In this document: piece by piece, positions 1-8,476 of the stretch | Numbering within the stretch: the first letter of the stretch is position 1 | How the letters are laid out: every line of letters starts with the position of its first letter | From: Pseudomonas putida | GTDB lineage: Bacteria; Pseudomonadota; Gammaproteobacteria; Pseudomonadales; Pseudomonadaceae | Direction: 5' to 3' | Length of the DNA stretch: 64,000 bases | Assembly (NCBI RefSeq): GCF_030159595.1 | Contig: NZ_BSKJ01000006.1 | Coordinates: 62,001-126,000, forward strand | Notes under the pieces: generated by a model | What the model saw: only the letters and a program-made list of their open reading frames with translations | Database searches by the model: none | Told to the model about the DNA's origin: nothing | Made by a program: the position numbers and the translations under genes

Positions 1-934
1 CTTCAGGCGCAGCCGGCGCCGGACTGGCTGGAGCAGCAGCTGCTGCTTGCTCATCCGTTTTCTGCACCGGCTTCTCAACCGCCGCAACCCGATCCAGCTC
101 AATATTCACCCGGCGGTTACGCGCCCGGTTGGCAGCATTGTTGTTCTTTGCCAACGGGTAGCGCTCACCATGGAAGCGCACGGTAATCTGCTCTTCCGGC
201 ACGCCATGGGCCTTGAAGTAGTCGGCCACGGCCATCGCTCGGCGACGCGACAGGTCACGGTTGGTCAGGCGGTTGCCACTGTTGTCCGAATGGCCGTCGA
301 GCTCGATGTGGTTCACCGTCGGGTCGGCTTTCATGTAGTCAAGGATCAGGTCCAGCCGGGCCTTGGCAGCGCCTTCCAGTTCGATGCCGCCCCCCGGAAA
401 GCCGACCTGGGTCTGGCGCACCTGGTCGTAGTTCATCGCCAGCAGCTTGCCGGCACACGCCTGATAGTCACTGTAAGCCTTGGCAAAGCTGACCGGCAAC
501 ACACGGACTTCCATCGGCCTGCCCGCCTCACCGGAATAGCTGCGCACCACCGTACTGCGCCCGTCGAGCAGGCCGTTGATCAGGCGGCTGGCCTGCCCTT
601 GGGAGGAGCTGAACAGCACACCGGTACGCGCCAGGCGCACGCTCCCCAGATTGATATCACCACGCCCAGGCTGCCACGGCGCTGCCGCCGCCAGCAGGCT
701 GGCTGTACCTGTGCCCAATGCGTTGCTGTCCGAGCGCAGCTGGAACACGGGCTGCTCACCCGCACGGCGTACGAACTCACCGCTGCCGAAACCTTCGATC
801 GGCTGGGTCAGGCGGCACTCGAACGGGTCACCCTCGACCTTCCAGGCAATGTTCTCCATGCGCGTCTGGAAAGTCAGCGCGCCCGCCGGCAGGCTGGCGA
901 ACAGGGTCAACAGGGCTAGGTAACGCTGGCGCAC
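1..934 (-). CDS. motY: MotY-like flagellar T-ring protein, OmpA domain (partial, runs off left edge)
   Basis: At least 311 residues are visible. The gene starts at a GTG preceded by GGAG. The first 18 or so residues are hydrophobic and end in a small-residue run (LPAGA), which reads as a signal peptide. Next comes a MotY-type N-terminal region with the FECRLTQPI motif. The C-terminal part is an OmpA peptidoglycan-binding domain with ELDGHSD, the LSRRRAMAV helix and NRRVNIEL. MotY belongs to the periplasmic T ring that anchors stator units of the polar flagellum. The neighbour is divergent pyrC, the arrangement I recall from P. aeruginosa. The C-terminus, rich in Ala and Pro, is cut by the window edge. 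A general OmpA-family protein is the alternative, but the N-terminal motif favours MotY. Confidence 0.85.
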   Translation of the reverse strand, partial: MRQRYLALLTLFASLPAGALTFQTRMENIAWKVEGDPFECRLTQPIEGFGSGEFVRRAGEQPVFQLRSDSNALGTGTASLLAAAAPWQPGRGDINLGSVRLARTGVLFSSSQGQASRLINGLLDGRSTVVRSYSGEAGRPMEVRVLPVSFAKAYSDYQACAGKLLAMNYDQVRQTQVGFPGGGIELEGAAKARLDLILDYMKADPTVNHIELDGHSDNSGNRLTNRDLSRRRAMAVADYFKAHGVPEEQITVRFHGERYPLAKNNNAANRARNRRVNIELDRVAAVEKPVQKTDEQAAAAAPASPAPAAPE

Positions 935-1064
935 GGGCGGCTCCACAAATTCTGACGGCTTACCTGCAGGCTATCGGACGCAGGCCGGAAAACTTGATAG
1001 CCGTGCTCGACCCAGGGTTTTCCGGTAGCATTGGGGCTTGAGTTCGACCCGCCTGGAATTCCCA

Positions 1065-2111
1065 ATGTCCGATCGCCTGACCCTCCTGCGCCCCGACGAC
1101 TGGCACATCCATCTGCGCGATGGTGCCGTCCTGCCCCACACCGTTGGCGACGTGGCGCGTACCTTCGCCCGTGCCATCATCATGCCTAACCTGGTTCCGC
1201 CAGTGCGCAATGCCGCCGAGGCTGGCGCCTACCGTGAGCGCATCCTGGCCGCCCGCCCTGCCGGCAGCCGCTTCGAGCCGTTGATGGTGCTGTACCTCAC
1301 CGACCGCACCAGCCCCGAGGACGTTCGCGCGGCCAAGGCCAGCGGCATCGTGTACGCCGCCAAGCTGTACCCGGCCGGCGCCACCACCAACTCCGACTCA
1401 GGCGTGACCAGCATCGACAACATCTTCCCGGCCATCGAGGCCCTGGCGGAAGTTGGCATGCCACTGCTGGTGCATGGCGAAGTGACGCGTAGCGAGATCG
1501 ACGTGTTCGACCGCGAAAAACGCTTCATCGACGAGCACATGCGCCGCTTGGTCGAGCGCTTCCCTACGCTGAAAGTGGTGTTCGAACACATCACCACCGG
1601 CGATGCCGCGCAGTTCGTCACCGAGGCCCCGGCCAACGTCGGTGCCACCATCACCGCGCAGCACCTGCTGTACAACCGCAACCACATGCTGGTTGGCGGC
1701 ATTCGCCCGCACTTCTACTGCCTGCCTATCCTCAAGCGCAACACTCACCAGGTGGCGTTGCTGGACGCAGCCACCAGCGGTAACCCGAAATTCTTCCTCG
1801 GCACAGACTCGGCGCCGCACGCCCGTCACGCCAAGGAAGCTGCTTGCGGATGCGCCGGTTGCTATACCGCTTATGCGGCCATCGAGATGTACGCCGAAGC
1901 GTTCGAGCAGCGTAACGCGCTGGACAAGCTGGAAGGCTTTGCCAGCCTGCACGGCCCGGCCTTCTACGGCCTGCCGGCGAACACCGACACCATTACCCTG
2001 GTGCGCGAAGAATGGACCGCCCCAGACAGCCTGCCGTTTGGCGAGCAGACCGTAATCCCGCTGCGCGCTGGCGAAAAACTGCGCTGGCGCCTGCTGGAGG
2101 ACAACGCGTGA
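1065..2111 (+). CDS. pyrC: Dihydroorotase, class II
   Basis: This zinc enzyme closes carbamoyl-aspartate to dihydroorotate in pyrimidine synthesis. The 348 residues match the usual length of the short PyrC type. Metal ligands are visible: HIH (H14, H16), the carboxylated lysine K100 in AAKLYP, H137 (LLVHGE), H175 (FEHITT) and the catalytic D248 in LGTDSAPH. I chose the ATG giving [14 protein letters not shown] 27 bases upstream is in frame but lacks family similarity. The gene lies 130 bp from divergent motY, and its stop overlaps the rnt start, so the two are probably translated together. Confidence 0.97.
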   Translation: MSDRLTLLRPDDWHIHLRDGAVLPHTVGDVARTFARAIIMPNLVPPVRNAAEAGAYRERILAARPAGSRFEPLMVLYLTDRTSPEDVRAAKASGIVYAAKLYPAGATTNSDSGVTSIDNIFPAIEALAEVGMPLLVHGEVTRSEIDVFDREKRFIDEHMRRLVERFPTLKVVFEHITTGDAAQFVTEAPANVGATITAQHLLYNRNHMLVGGIRPHFYCLPILKRNTHQVALLDAATSGNPKFFLGTDSAPHARHAKEAACGCAGCYTAYAAIEMYAEAFEQRNALDKLEGFASLHGPAFYGLPANTDTITLVREEWTAPDSLPFGEQTVIPLRAGEKLRWRLLEDNA

Positions 2112-2782
2112 GCGAAGACCTCTACGAAGACGACCTGGACACCCAGGGCAGCAGCGGTTCGCGCCACCCGATGGCCGAGCGCTTTCGCGGCTACCTGCCG
2201 GTAGTGGTGGATGTGGAGACCGGTGGTTTCAACAGCGCTACCGATGCCCTGCTGGAAATTGCCGCCGTCACCATCGGCATGGACGAAAAGGGCTTCCTGT
2301 TCCCCGAGCATACCTACTTCCACCGGGTGGAGCCTTTCGAGGGCGCCAATATCGAGCAGGCGGCGCTGGAGTTCACCGGGATCAAGCTGGACCACCCGCT
2401 GCGCATGGCCGTCAGCGAGGAAACCGCGCTGACCGACATCTTCCGTGGCGTACGCAAGGCGCTCAAGGCCAATGGCTGCAAACGAGCGATCCTGGTCGGC
2501 CACAACAGCAGCTTCGACCTGGGCTTCCTCAATGCGGCAGTGACGCGCAATGACCTGAAGCGCAACCCGTTCCACCCGTTCTCCAGCTTCGACACCGCCA
2601 CCCTGGCGGGCTTGGCCTATGGGCAGACTGTGCTGGCACGGGCTTGCCAGAGCGCGGACATCGACTTTGACGGGCGCGAGGCGCACTCGGCGCGTTATGA
2701 CACCGAGAAGACTGCCGAGCTGTTCTGCGGCATCGTCAACCGCTGGAAAGAGATGGGCGGCTGGCGCGACTTCAACGATTGA
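2108..2782 (+). CDS. rnt: Ribonuclease T (3'-5' exonuclease)
   Basis: RNase T is a dimeric DEDDh exonuclease that trims 3' ends of tRNA and other stable RNAs and turns over tRNA CCA ends. The protein has 224 residues. Catalytic residues are D35 and E37 (VDVETGG), D137 (HNSSFDLGF), H193 and D198 (HSARYD). The start is a GTG inside the pyrC stop (overlap GTGA), which points to translational coupling. An ATG far upstream inside pyrC is in frame, but it would add about 32 residues unlike the family. A short acidic N-terminal tail precedes the exonuclease fold. Confidence 0.96.
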   Translation: MSEDLYEDDLDTQGSSGSRHPMAERFRGYLPVVVDVETGGFNSATDALLEIAAVTIGMDEKGFLFPEHTYFHRVEPFEGANIEQAALEFTGIKLDHPLRMAVSEETALTDIFRGVRKALKANGCKRAILVGHNSSFDLGFLNAAVTRNDLKRNPFHPFSSFDTATLAGLAYGQTVLARACQSADIDFDGREAHSARYDTEKTAELFCGIVNRWKEMGGWRDFND

Positions 2783-2824
2783 GTTGAATGCTGGGGCCGC
2801 TTCGCGCCCCCAGAAGCCAGGCAC

Positions 2825-2854
2825 AAAAAAACCGGCCACCAGGGCCGGTTTTTC
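2825..2854. terminator. Bidirectional rho-independent terminator, rnt / peroxiredoxin
   Basis: The stem AACCGGCC / GGCCGGTT has a short CACCAG-type loop. It is flanked by an A-run on the left and a T-run on the right, so it can end both rnt and the convergent peroxiredoxin gene. Confidence 0.85.
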
Positions 2855-2867
2855 ATGCACGCAGCAA

Positions 2868-3470
2868 TTACAGCTTGCCGGCGTTCTCGCTCAGGTAGGC
2901 AGCAACGCCCTCTGGCGAAGCGTTCATGCCTTTGTCGCCTTTTTTCCAGTTGGCAGGGCAGACTTCGCCGTGCTCTTCGTGGAACTGCAGGGCGTCAACC
3001 AGGCGCAGCAGCTCGTCCATGTTACGGCCCAGTGGCAGGTCGTTGACGATCTGCGAACGGACAACACCGTTGGTGTCAATCAGGAAGGCGCCACGGAAAG
3101 CCACGCCGCCTTCGGACTCGACGTCGTAGGCTTTGCAGATTTCGTGGGTCATGTCAGCAGCCAGGGTGTACTTCACCTGGCCGATGCCGCCGTTGTTGAC
3201 CGGGGTGTTACGCCAGGCGTTGTGGGTGAAGTGCGAGTCGATCGACACACCGATCACTTCCACGTTGCGCGCCTGGAAGTCAGGGATGCGGTTGTCCAGG
3301 GCGATCAGCTCGGACGGGCAGACGAAGGTGAAGTCCAGCGGGTAGAAGAACACCAGGCCGTACTTGCCCTTGATGGCCGAAGCCAGGTTGAAGCTGTCGA
3401 CGATCTCGCCATTGCCCAGCACGGCTGGAACGGTGAAATCGGGGGCTTTCTTACCAACGAGTACGCTCAT
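2868..3470 (-). CDS. 2-Cys peroxiredoxin (AhpC/Prx1 type)
   Basis: This thiol peroxidase reduces H2O2 and organic peroxides. It has 200 residues, the normal length. The peroxidatic cysteine is C51 in DFTFVCPSE and the resolving cysteine is C171 in GEVCPANW, so it is a typical 2-Cys enzyme. The start MSVLVGKKAP has a good AGGAG site. A longer frame upstream has no family support. It is monocistronic and divergent from bfd, next to iron-storage genes. That setting fits a role in limiting peroxide where iron is handled. The neighbourhood matches what I recall for P. aeruginosa between rnt and bfd. Confidence 0.94.
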   Translation of the reverse strand: MSVLVGKKAPDFTVPAVLGNGEIVDSFNLASAIKGKYGLVFFYPLDFTFVCPSELIALDNRIPDFQARNVEVIGVSIDSHFTHNAWRNTPVNNGGIGQVKYTLAADMTHEICKAYDVESEGGVAFRGAFLIDTNGVVRSQIVNDLPLGRNMDELLRLVDALQFHEEHGEVCPANWKKGDKGMNASPEGVAAYLSENAGKL

Positions 3471-3629
3471 TGTAATCTCCTGATGAGGGTGAAAAACCGT
3501 TTGCCGGGCCAGACGGGCTTGCCCGACATCCAACAAAGGCCGACCATCATACACGGCTTCTGATGACAGGCCGAATCCATCAGGCAGGCAACCGCCGGTC
3601 GCTCAAGCACGGCCCTTTCAGAAAGTCCT

Positions 3630-3658
3630 TTGACAAGCATTCTCATTAACATTAAGCT
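3630..3658 (+). promoter_or_regulatory. Probable bfd promoter with Fur-like box in the spacer
   Basis: TTGACA (3630-3635), a 17-bp spacer and TAAGCT (3653-3658) lie about 40 bp before bfd. The spacer contains ATTCTCATTAACATTA, which resembles the AT-rich repeats of a Fur box. Fur control of bfd is known in pseudomonads. The box here is an inference from partial similarity. Confidence 0.5.
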
Positions 3659-3694
3659 CCAACCCATCGACTCAACCCGCGATGGTCAGCCCTT

Positions 3695-3913
3695 ATGTAT
3701 GTGTGTCTTTGTGTCGGCGTTACCGACGGACAGATCCGCGATGCGATCTATGAAGGATGCTGCAGTTACAAGGAAGTGCGAGCCGCGACCAATGTCGCCA
3801 GCCAGTGTGGCAAATGCGCCTGCCTGGCCAAACAGGTGGTCCGCGAGACCCTGACCGAGCTTCAGGTCAGCCAGGCAGCCCTGCCCTACCCGGTGGAATT
3901 TACCGCCGCCTGA
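3695..3913 (+). CDS. bfd: Bacterioferritin-associated ferredoxin
   Basis: Bfd is a small [2Fe-2S] protein that docks on bacterioferritin and passes electrons to its haem, so stored ferric iron is released as Fe2+. The protein has 72 residues. The four cluster cysteines are C4 and C6 near the N-terminus and C38 and C41 in SQCGKCACL, the standard Bfd spacing. It lies directly upstream of bfr but is separated by its own terminator and a roughly 200-bp promoter region. The two are therefore probably regulated oppositely by iron. Confidence 0.96.
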   Translation: MYVCLCVGVTDGQIRDAIYEGCCSYKEVRAATNVASQCGKCACLAKQVVRETLTELQVSQAALPYPVEFTAA

Positions 3914-3931
3914 AACCCCAGAATTCAAAGA

Positions 3932-3956
3932 ACCGGACCTTGTGTCCGGTTTTTTT
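3932..3956 (+). terminator. Rho-independent terminator after bfd
   Basis: The stem ACCGGAC / GTCCGGT with a 5-base loop is followed by a run of seven T. Confidence 0.9.
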
Positions 3957-4038
3957 ATGCCTGAAATTCAATAAGTTAGCGCCGCAACGCGGTTCACAAA
4001 CATTCTTATTCCTATTAATTTTCACTTATTATTCAACA

Positions 4039-4061
4039 ACTTAGGTTTGACACTCCTAAGT
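4039..4061. promoter_or_regulatory. Inverted repeat overlapping the bfr -35 region
   Basis: ACTTAGG and CCTAAGT form perfect 7-bp arms around a 9-bp spacer. The spacer contains TTGACA (4047-4052), a consensus -35 hexamer. No strong -10 follows at 17 bp (CAAACT). The position suggests an operator. I do not recognise the regulator. Confidence 0.45.
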
Positions 4062-4114
4062 ATCGGGCTCAAACTTCACTGTATTGGCACACTTCTACAG
4101 GGCAGGAACCCGAA

Positions 4115-4588
4115 ATGAAAGGCGACGTAAGCGTCATCCAGCATCTCAACAAGATCCTCGGAAACGAGCTGGTCGCGATCAACCAGTACTTCCTGCACGC
4201 ACGCATGTACGAAGATTGGGGCCTGAACAAACTCGGCAAGCACGAGTACAAAGAATCCATCGACGAGATGAAACACGCTGACAAACTGATCAAGCGTATT
4301 CTCTTCCTCGAAGGCATTCCTAACGTTCAGGACCTGGGCAAGCTGATGATCGGCGAGCACACCAAGGAAATGCTCGAGTGCGACCTGAAGCTCGAAAAGA
4401 AAGGCCTGGTCGACCTGAAGGCAGCCATCGCTCATTGCGAAACCGCTGGCGACTTCGGCTCGCGTGACATGCTCGAAGACATCCTCGAATCCGAGGAAGA
4501 GCACATCGACTGGCTGGAAACCCAGTTGGGGCTGATCGACAAGATCACTATCGAGAATTACCTGCAGTCGCAGATGGGCGAAGAGTAA
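4115..4588 (+). CDS. bfr: Bacterioferritin
   Basis: The protein forms a 24-subunit iron-storage cage with haem at subunit interfaces. It has 157 residues. Di-iron ferroxidase ligands are visible: E18, E51, H54, E94, E127 and H130. M52, in DEMKHADK, is the haem axial ligand. Keeping both sets marks a true bacterioferritin and not a haem-free ferritin. The ATG follows GCAGGAACCC. Bfd, its electron donor, is just upstream, and a monothiol glutaredoxin lies convergent downstream. Bfr is expected to be induced when iron is plentiful. Confidence 0.96.
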   Translation: MKGDVSVIQHLNKILGNELVAINQYFLHARMYEDWGLNKLGKHEYKESIDEMKHADKLIKRILFLEGIPNVQDLGKLMIGEHTKEMLECDLKLEKKGLVDLKAAIAHCETAGDFGSRDMLEDILESEEEHIDWLETQLGLIDKITIENYLQSQMGEE

Positions 4589-4601
4589 ATATTCGCCGCA
4601 T

Positions 4602-4633
4602 AAAAAAAACCCGCGATCAGCGGGTTTTTTTAT
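4602..4633. terminator. Bidirectional terminator, bfr / grxD
   Basis: The stem ACCCGC / GCGGGT is flanked by an A8 run and a T7 run between convergent genes. Confidence 0.88.
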
Positions 4634-4645
4634 GCTTGTCGGAAA

Positions 4646-4981
4646 TCAGGCTTCAGAAGCCTTGGCCTTGGCAGCCGCTTCCTTGATCAGGGTTTGCAGC
4701 TCACCCTTCTCGAACATTTCCAGCATGATGTCACTGCCGCCAACCAGCTCACCGGCTACCCACAGCTGCGGGAAGGTCGGCCAGTTGGCGTATTTTGGCA
4801 GGTTGGCGCGGATTTCCGGGTTCTGCAGGATGTCGACGTAGGCGAACTTCTCGCCACAACCCATCACAGCTTGCGATGCCTTGGCCGAGAACCCGCACTG
4901 CGGGGCATTCGGCGAGCCTTTCATGTAAAGCAGAATGGTGTTGTTGGCAATCTGCTCTTTGATCGTTTCGATGATATCCAT
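4646..4981 (-). CDS. grxD: Monothiol glutaredoxin (Grx4 type)
   Basis: CGFS glutaredoxins bind a glutathione-ligated [2Fe-2S] cluster as dimers and pass clusters to acceptor proteins. The 111 residues carry the signature CGFS at 29-32, then WPTFPQLWV and the GG-S-D glutathione-binding loop (VGGSDIM). A final Ala/Lys-rich tail follows. The ribosome site is AGGTGC. The gene sits beside bfr and bfd, so the segment groups iron storage with cluster delivery. It is transcribed alone, convergent to bfr. Confidence 0.96.
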   Translation of the reverse strand: MDIIETIKEQIANNTILLYMKGSPNAPQCGFSAKASQAVMGCGEKFAYVDILQNPEIRANLPKYANWPTFPQLWVAGELVGGSDIMLEMFEKGELQTLIKEAAAKAKASEA

Positions 4982-5072
4982 GTAGCACCTCGGCTGAACT
5001 TTCCGACGCGGTCGTCGGCACGGTGGCGCATTGTAACGGAAAGCCGAGCAGCGTGCTCGGCCTTACCGTTCC

Positions 5073-7181
5073 TCACGCGGCCTCTACCTGCACGGGCACG
5101 CCATTGAGGGCAGCGTTGCCGGAAACCGAGTCCCGAAAGCGCTCGTCGGTCAGGTCATTGGCACTCACGCCGGGCTGTGTCTGGGCGATCTGCATGTGCA
5201 CACCCTGGCGGCCATGACCGAAGCCATGGGGCAGGCTGACCACCCCCGGCATCATGTCCTCGCAGGCCTGAACCTCGATTTCGAGGTCTCCCGTACGCGA
5301 GCGGATACGTACCCGCTGGCCGTCCTGCAGGTTCCGCTGCTGCAAGTCCTGCGGGTGCATCAACAACTGATGGCGCGGCTTGCCTTTCACCAGACGATGG
5401 AAGTTGTGCATCCATGAGTTGTTGCTGCGCACATGGCGGCGGCCGATCAGCAACAGTTCGCCGGGTACAGCGGGCGCCCGTTGCGCCAGCCGGCGCAGGT
5501 CGTCCAGCAGCACCTGGGGGGCCGCTTCGACAGCCTTGCTGACAGTTGCCAGGCGCGCAGCGAGGTTGCTGCGCAACGGCCCGAGATCAAGCCCGTGCGG
5601 GTGATTGTCCAGTGTCGCCAGCGAGAGCTGCCAAGGCGTTGCATCACCGTAACGTCCTTTGCGCAGGGCCAGGTCGATCATCTGCGCCGGCGCCCAGGTC
5701 GGTTTCAACTCCAGCCCGGCTCGCCTGGCAAACGCCTGCGCCAGGCCGACGAAGATCTCCCAATCGTGCAGCGCCCCTTCCGGCTTGGCCAGGATCGCCC
5801 GATTGAAGCGGGTGACATTGCGCACGGCCAACAGGTTGAAGGTGCTGTCGTAGTGATCGTTTTCCAGCGCTGAGGTGGAGGGCAGGATCAGGTCGGCATG
5901 TCGGGTGGTCTCGTTGATGTAGAGGTCGATGCTGAGCATGAACTCAAGCCCTTCCAGCGCCGCATCCAGCCGGCGCCCGTTGGGTGTGGACAACACGGGG
6001 TTGCCGGCCACTGTCACCAGGGCGCGAACCTGCCCTTCGCCAGGTGTCAGCATCTCCTCGGCCAGGGCAGCCACGGGCAGCTCGCCGGCGTATTCTGGCA
6101 AGCCCGATACCCGGCTCTGCCAGGCGTTGAAATGGCCACCCGAGGTAGTCGCCACCAGATCGAAAGCGGGCTCCGTGCATAACGCGCCGCCTTCCCGGTC
6201 GAGGTTGCCGGTTACCAGGTTGATCAATTGCACCAGCCAGTGGCAGAGGGTGCCGAAGGCTTGGGTGGAGATACCCATGCGGCCATAGAGCACGGCCTTG
6301 CCAGCCGCGGCAAAGTCCCGTGCCAGCTGGCGGATGTCCGTCGCGGCAATGCCACAGTGCGCACTCATGGCCTCGGCGCTGAGCGGCGCAAGCGCTTCGC
6401 GCACCTCTCGCAGGCCGTTGACCGGCAAGTGCGAACCCTGTGCCAGGCCCTCCTCGAACAGGGTATTGAGCATGCCGCACAACAAGGCCGCGTCCCCGCC
6501 CGGGCGGATAAACAAATGGGTATCGGCCATAGCGGCCGTTTCGCTGCGCCGCGGGTCCACCACCACCAGGCGCCCGCCGCGCCCACGCAGGGCCTTCAGG
6601 CGCTTCTCCACATCTGGCACGGTCATGATGCTGCCGTTGGATGCCAGCGGGTTTCCACCCAGAATCAGCATGAAGTCGGTATGGTCGATGTCCGGAATCG
6701 GCAGCAGCAGGCCATGGCCATACATCAAGTGGCTGATCAGGTGTTGTGGCAACTGGTCCACTGACGTGGCAGAGAAACGGTTGCGTGTCTTGAGCAGGCC
6801 AAGGAAGTAGTTGCTATGTGTCATCAAGCCGTAGTTGTGCACGCTCGGGTTGCCCTGGTACACCGCCACGGCATTGCGCCCATGGGCTTGCTGGACCGCC
6901 CATAATTTGTCGGCGGCCAGCGCAAAGGCCTCATCCCAGCCGATGGCCTGCCAACGCTCACCCACCCGCTTGTGGGGCTGGCGCAAGCGGTCGGGGTCGT
7001 TCTGGATGTCTTGCAGGGCCACGGCCTTGGGGCAGACATGGCCGCGACTGAACGGGTCCTCGGGGTCACCTTTGATCGAGCTGATCAGCGCCCGCCCATC
7101 GTCTTCGTGGCTGACTTCGATGTTCAGCCCGCAGATCGCTTCGCACAGGTGACAGGCACGGTGGTGCAGGGTCTTGGTCAT
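5073..7181 (-). CDS. Molybdopterin oxidoreductase, formate-dehydrogenase/BisC-like
   Basis: This 702-residue protein belongs to the DMSO-reductase superfamily. An N-terminal [4Fe-4S] motif uses C10, C13, C17 and C50, followed by the three molybdopterin domains (for example GGNPLASNGS, VVDPRRSETA, YGRMGISTQ) and a C-terminal molydopterin-binding barrel (RIRSRTGDLE, LPHGFGHG). Where Cys or Sec usually binds molybdenum, the sequence reads FSATSVDQLPQH, so Ser or Asp is more likely the ligand. No twin-arginine signal is present, which implies a cytoplasmic enzyme. The start with AGAGG was preferred over an ATG 30 bases upstream. No dedicated partner subunit is adjacent. The substrate cannot be read from sequence. 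Confidence 0.85.
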   Translation of the reverse strand: MTKTLHHRACHLCEAICGLNIEVSHEDDGRALISSIKGDPEDPFSRGHVCPKAVALQDIQNDPDRLRQPHKRVGERWQAIGWDEAFALAADKLWAVQQAHGRNAVAVYQGNPSVHNYGLMTHSNYFLGLLKTRNRFSATSVDQLPQHLISHLMYGHGLLLPIPDIDHTDFMLILGGNPLASNGSIMTVPDVEKRLKALRGRGGRLVVVDPRRSETAAMADTHLFIRPGGDAALLCGMLNTLFEEGLAQGSHLPVNGLREVREALAPLSAEAMSAHCGIAATDIRQLARDFAAAGKAVLYGRMGISTQAFGTLCHWLVQLINLVTGNLDREGGALCTEPAFDLVATTSGGHFNAWQSRVSGLPEYAGELPVAALAEEMLTPGEGQVRALVTVAGNPVLSTPNGRRLDAALEGLEFMLSIDLYINETTRHADLILPSTSALENDHYDSTFNLLAVRNVTRFNRAILAKPEGALHDWEIFVGLAQAFARRAGLELKPTWAPAQMIDLALRKGRYGDATPWQLSLATLDNHPHGLDLGPLRSNLAARLATVSKAVEAAPQVLLDDLRRLAQRAPAVPGELLLIGRRHVRSNNSWMHNFHRLVKGKPRHQLLMHPQDLQQRNLQDGQRVRIRSRTGDLEIEVQACEDMMPGVVSLPHGFGHGRQGVHMQIAQTQPGVSANDLTDERFRDSVSGNAALNGVPVQVEAA

Positions 7182-7555
7182 GGCCGCCTCTGCCTTGTTG
7201 TTGTCGAACAATGACTATGCGCCCAGCCCCATTCCCCGGCCAGCGCCCTTCGCCGCGTGAATCCACCGACATCAGGCGCACGATTTGCGACAGCCATTTG
7301 CCAAATTGCCAGCAAGCCGTGTACAACCCTGTGTAGTAAATAAAAAACAGCATCGGCCAGCGGGTAAAGACACCCTTTGCAACATCCTTTCGAATAGCCC
7401 GCTGTTTCCCCCCTTGGCTTCAGGCGACATTTACTTATAGTATTGCGCCTTTCCCTATTTCGTCCGCCCCGTGCGGCTTACGCCGCAGGTCACTCCCGTT
7501 GTCAAAAAAAACCATACGGTCGACCTGCATACCGTTGCAGATAAGGTAGTCAATC
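7182..7555. other. Intergenic region between divergent molybdoenzyme gene and argF
   Basis: This region of 374 bp holds the promoters of both genes. One clear promoter-like element points to argF (listed separately). An AT-rich stretch (TAGTAAATAAAAAAC) lies in the middle. ArgR control of argF is likely from knowledge of pseudomonads, but I could not fix a binding site with confidence. No small gene was recognised. Confidence 0.6.
7414..7441 (+). promoter_or_regulatory. Candidate argF promoter
   Basis: TTGGCT, a 16-bp spacer and TATAGT lie about 115 bp before the argF start. The -10 is close to consensus. The call is by pattern only. Confidence 0.45.
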
Positions 7556-8476
7556 ATGAGCGCTAGGCACTTTCTCTCCCTGCTGGACTTCACCACCGAC
7601 GAATTGCTCGGGGTGATCCGCCGCGGCATCGAGCTGAAGGACCTGCGCAAGCGAGGCGTGCTGTTCGAGCCCCTGAAGAACCGCGTATTGGGCATGATCT
7701 TCGAGAAGTCCTCGACCCGTACCCGGGTGTCGTTCGAGGCCGGCATGATCCAGCTCGGCGGCCAGGCCATCTTCCTGTCGCCGCGCGATACCCAGCTGGG
7801 CCGTGGCGAGCCGATCGGCGACAGCGCCATCGTGCTGTCGAGCATGGTCGATGTGGTGATGATCCGCACCCACGCCCACAGCACCCTGACCGAATTCGCC
7901 GCCAAATCGCGCGTACCGGTCATCAACGGCCTGTCCGACGAGTCGCACCCGTGCCAGCTGCTGGCCGACATGCAGACGTTCCTGGAACACCGCGGTTCGA
8001 TCCAGGGCAAGACCGTGACCTGGATCGGCGACGGCTTCAACATGTGCAACTCCTATATCGAGGCTGCCCGGCAGTTCGATTTCCAGCTGCGCATCGCCTG
8101 CCCCGAAGGCTACGAGCCGGATGAACGCTTCATGGCGCTGGGCGGTGACCGCGTGCAGATCATCCGGGATGCAAAGGAAGCCGTGCGTGACGCACACCTT
8201 GTGGTCACCGATGTCTGGACTTCCATGGGTCAGGAGGAGGAAACTGCACGGCGCCTGGCGCATTTCGCGCCTTACCAGGTCACCCGCGAACTGCTCGACC
8301 TGGCGGCACCCGATGTCCTCTTCATGCACTGCCTGCCCGCCCACCGTGGCGAGGAAATCAGCCAGGACCTGCTCGACGACCCACGTTCGGTCGCCTGGGA
8401 CGAGGCTGAAAACCGCCTGCATGCACAGAAGGCGCTTCTCGAATTCCTTGTAGAACCGGCTTACCACCACGCATGA
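7556..8476 (+). CDS. argF: Ornithine carbamoyltransferase (anabolic)
   Basis: The enzyme joins ornithine and carbamoyl phosphate to citrulline in arginine synthesis. The protein has 306 residues, as in the anabolic ArgF type. The carbamoyl-phosphate motif STRT is at 53-56 and the ornithine-binding HCLPAHRG loop is near the C-terminus. The start has an AAGGTAG site. Its stop overlaps the start of the following ABC ATPase by four bases, so that ATPase is read from the same message. The adjacency says nothing certain about what the ATPase moves. Confidence 0.96.
   Translation: MSARHFLSLLDFTTDELLGVIRRGIELKDLRKRGVLFEPLKNRVLGMIFEKSSTRTRVSFEAGMIQLGGQAIFLSPRDTQLGRGEPIGDSAIVLSSMVDVVMIRTHAHSTLTEFAAKSRVPVINGLSDESHPCQLLADMQTFLEHRGSIQGKTVTWIGDGFNMCNSYIEAARQFDFQLRIACPEGYEPDERFMALGGDRVQIIRDAKEAVRDAHLVVTDVWTSMGQEEETARRLAHFAPYQVTRELLDLAAPDVLFMHCLPAHRGEEISQDLLDDPRSVAWDEAENRLHAQKALLEFLVEPAYHHA

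Noticed and set aside
1038..1064. TTG start nine codons upstream for pyrC
   Set aside because: The added residues are not conserved in PyrC, and the ATG gives the usual 348-residue length.
7261..7340. ArgR box candidates around TTTGCGACAGCC
   Set aside because: Similarity to the TGTCGC-type motif is partial, and no second half-site is in phase.
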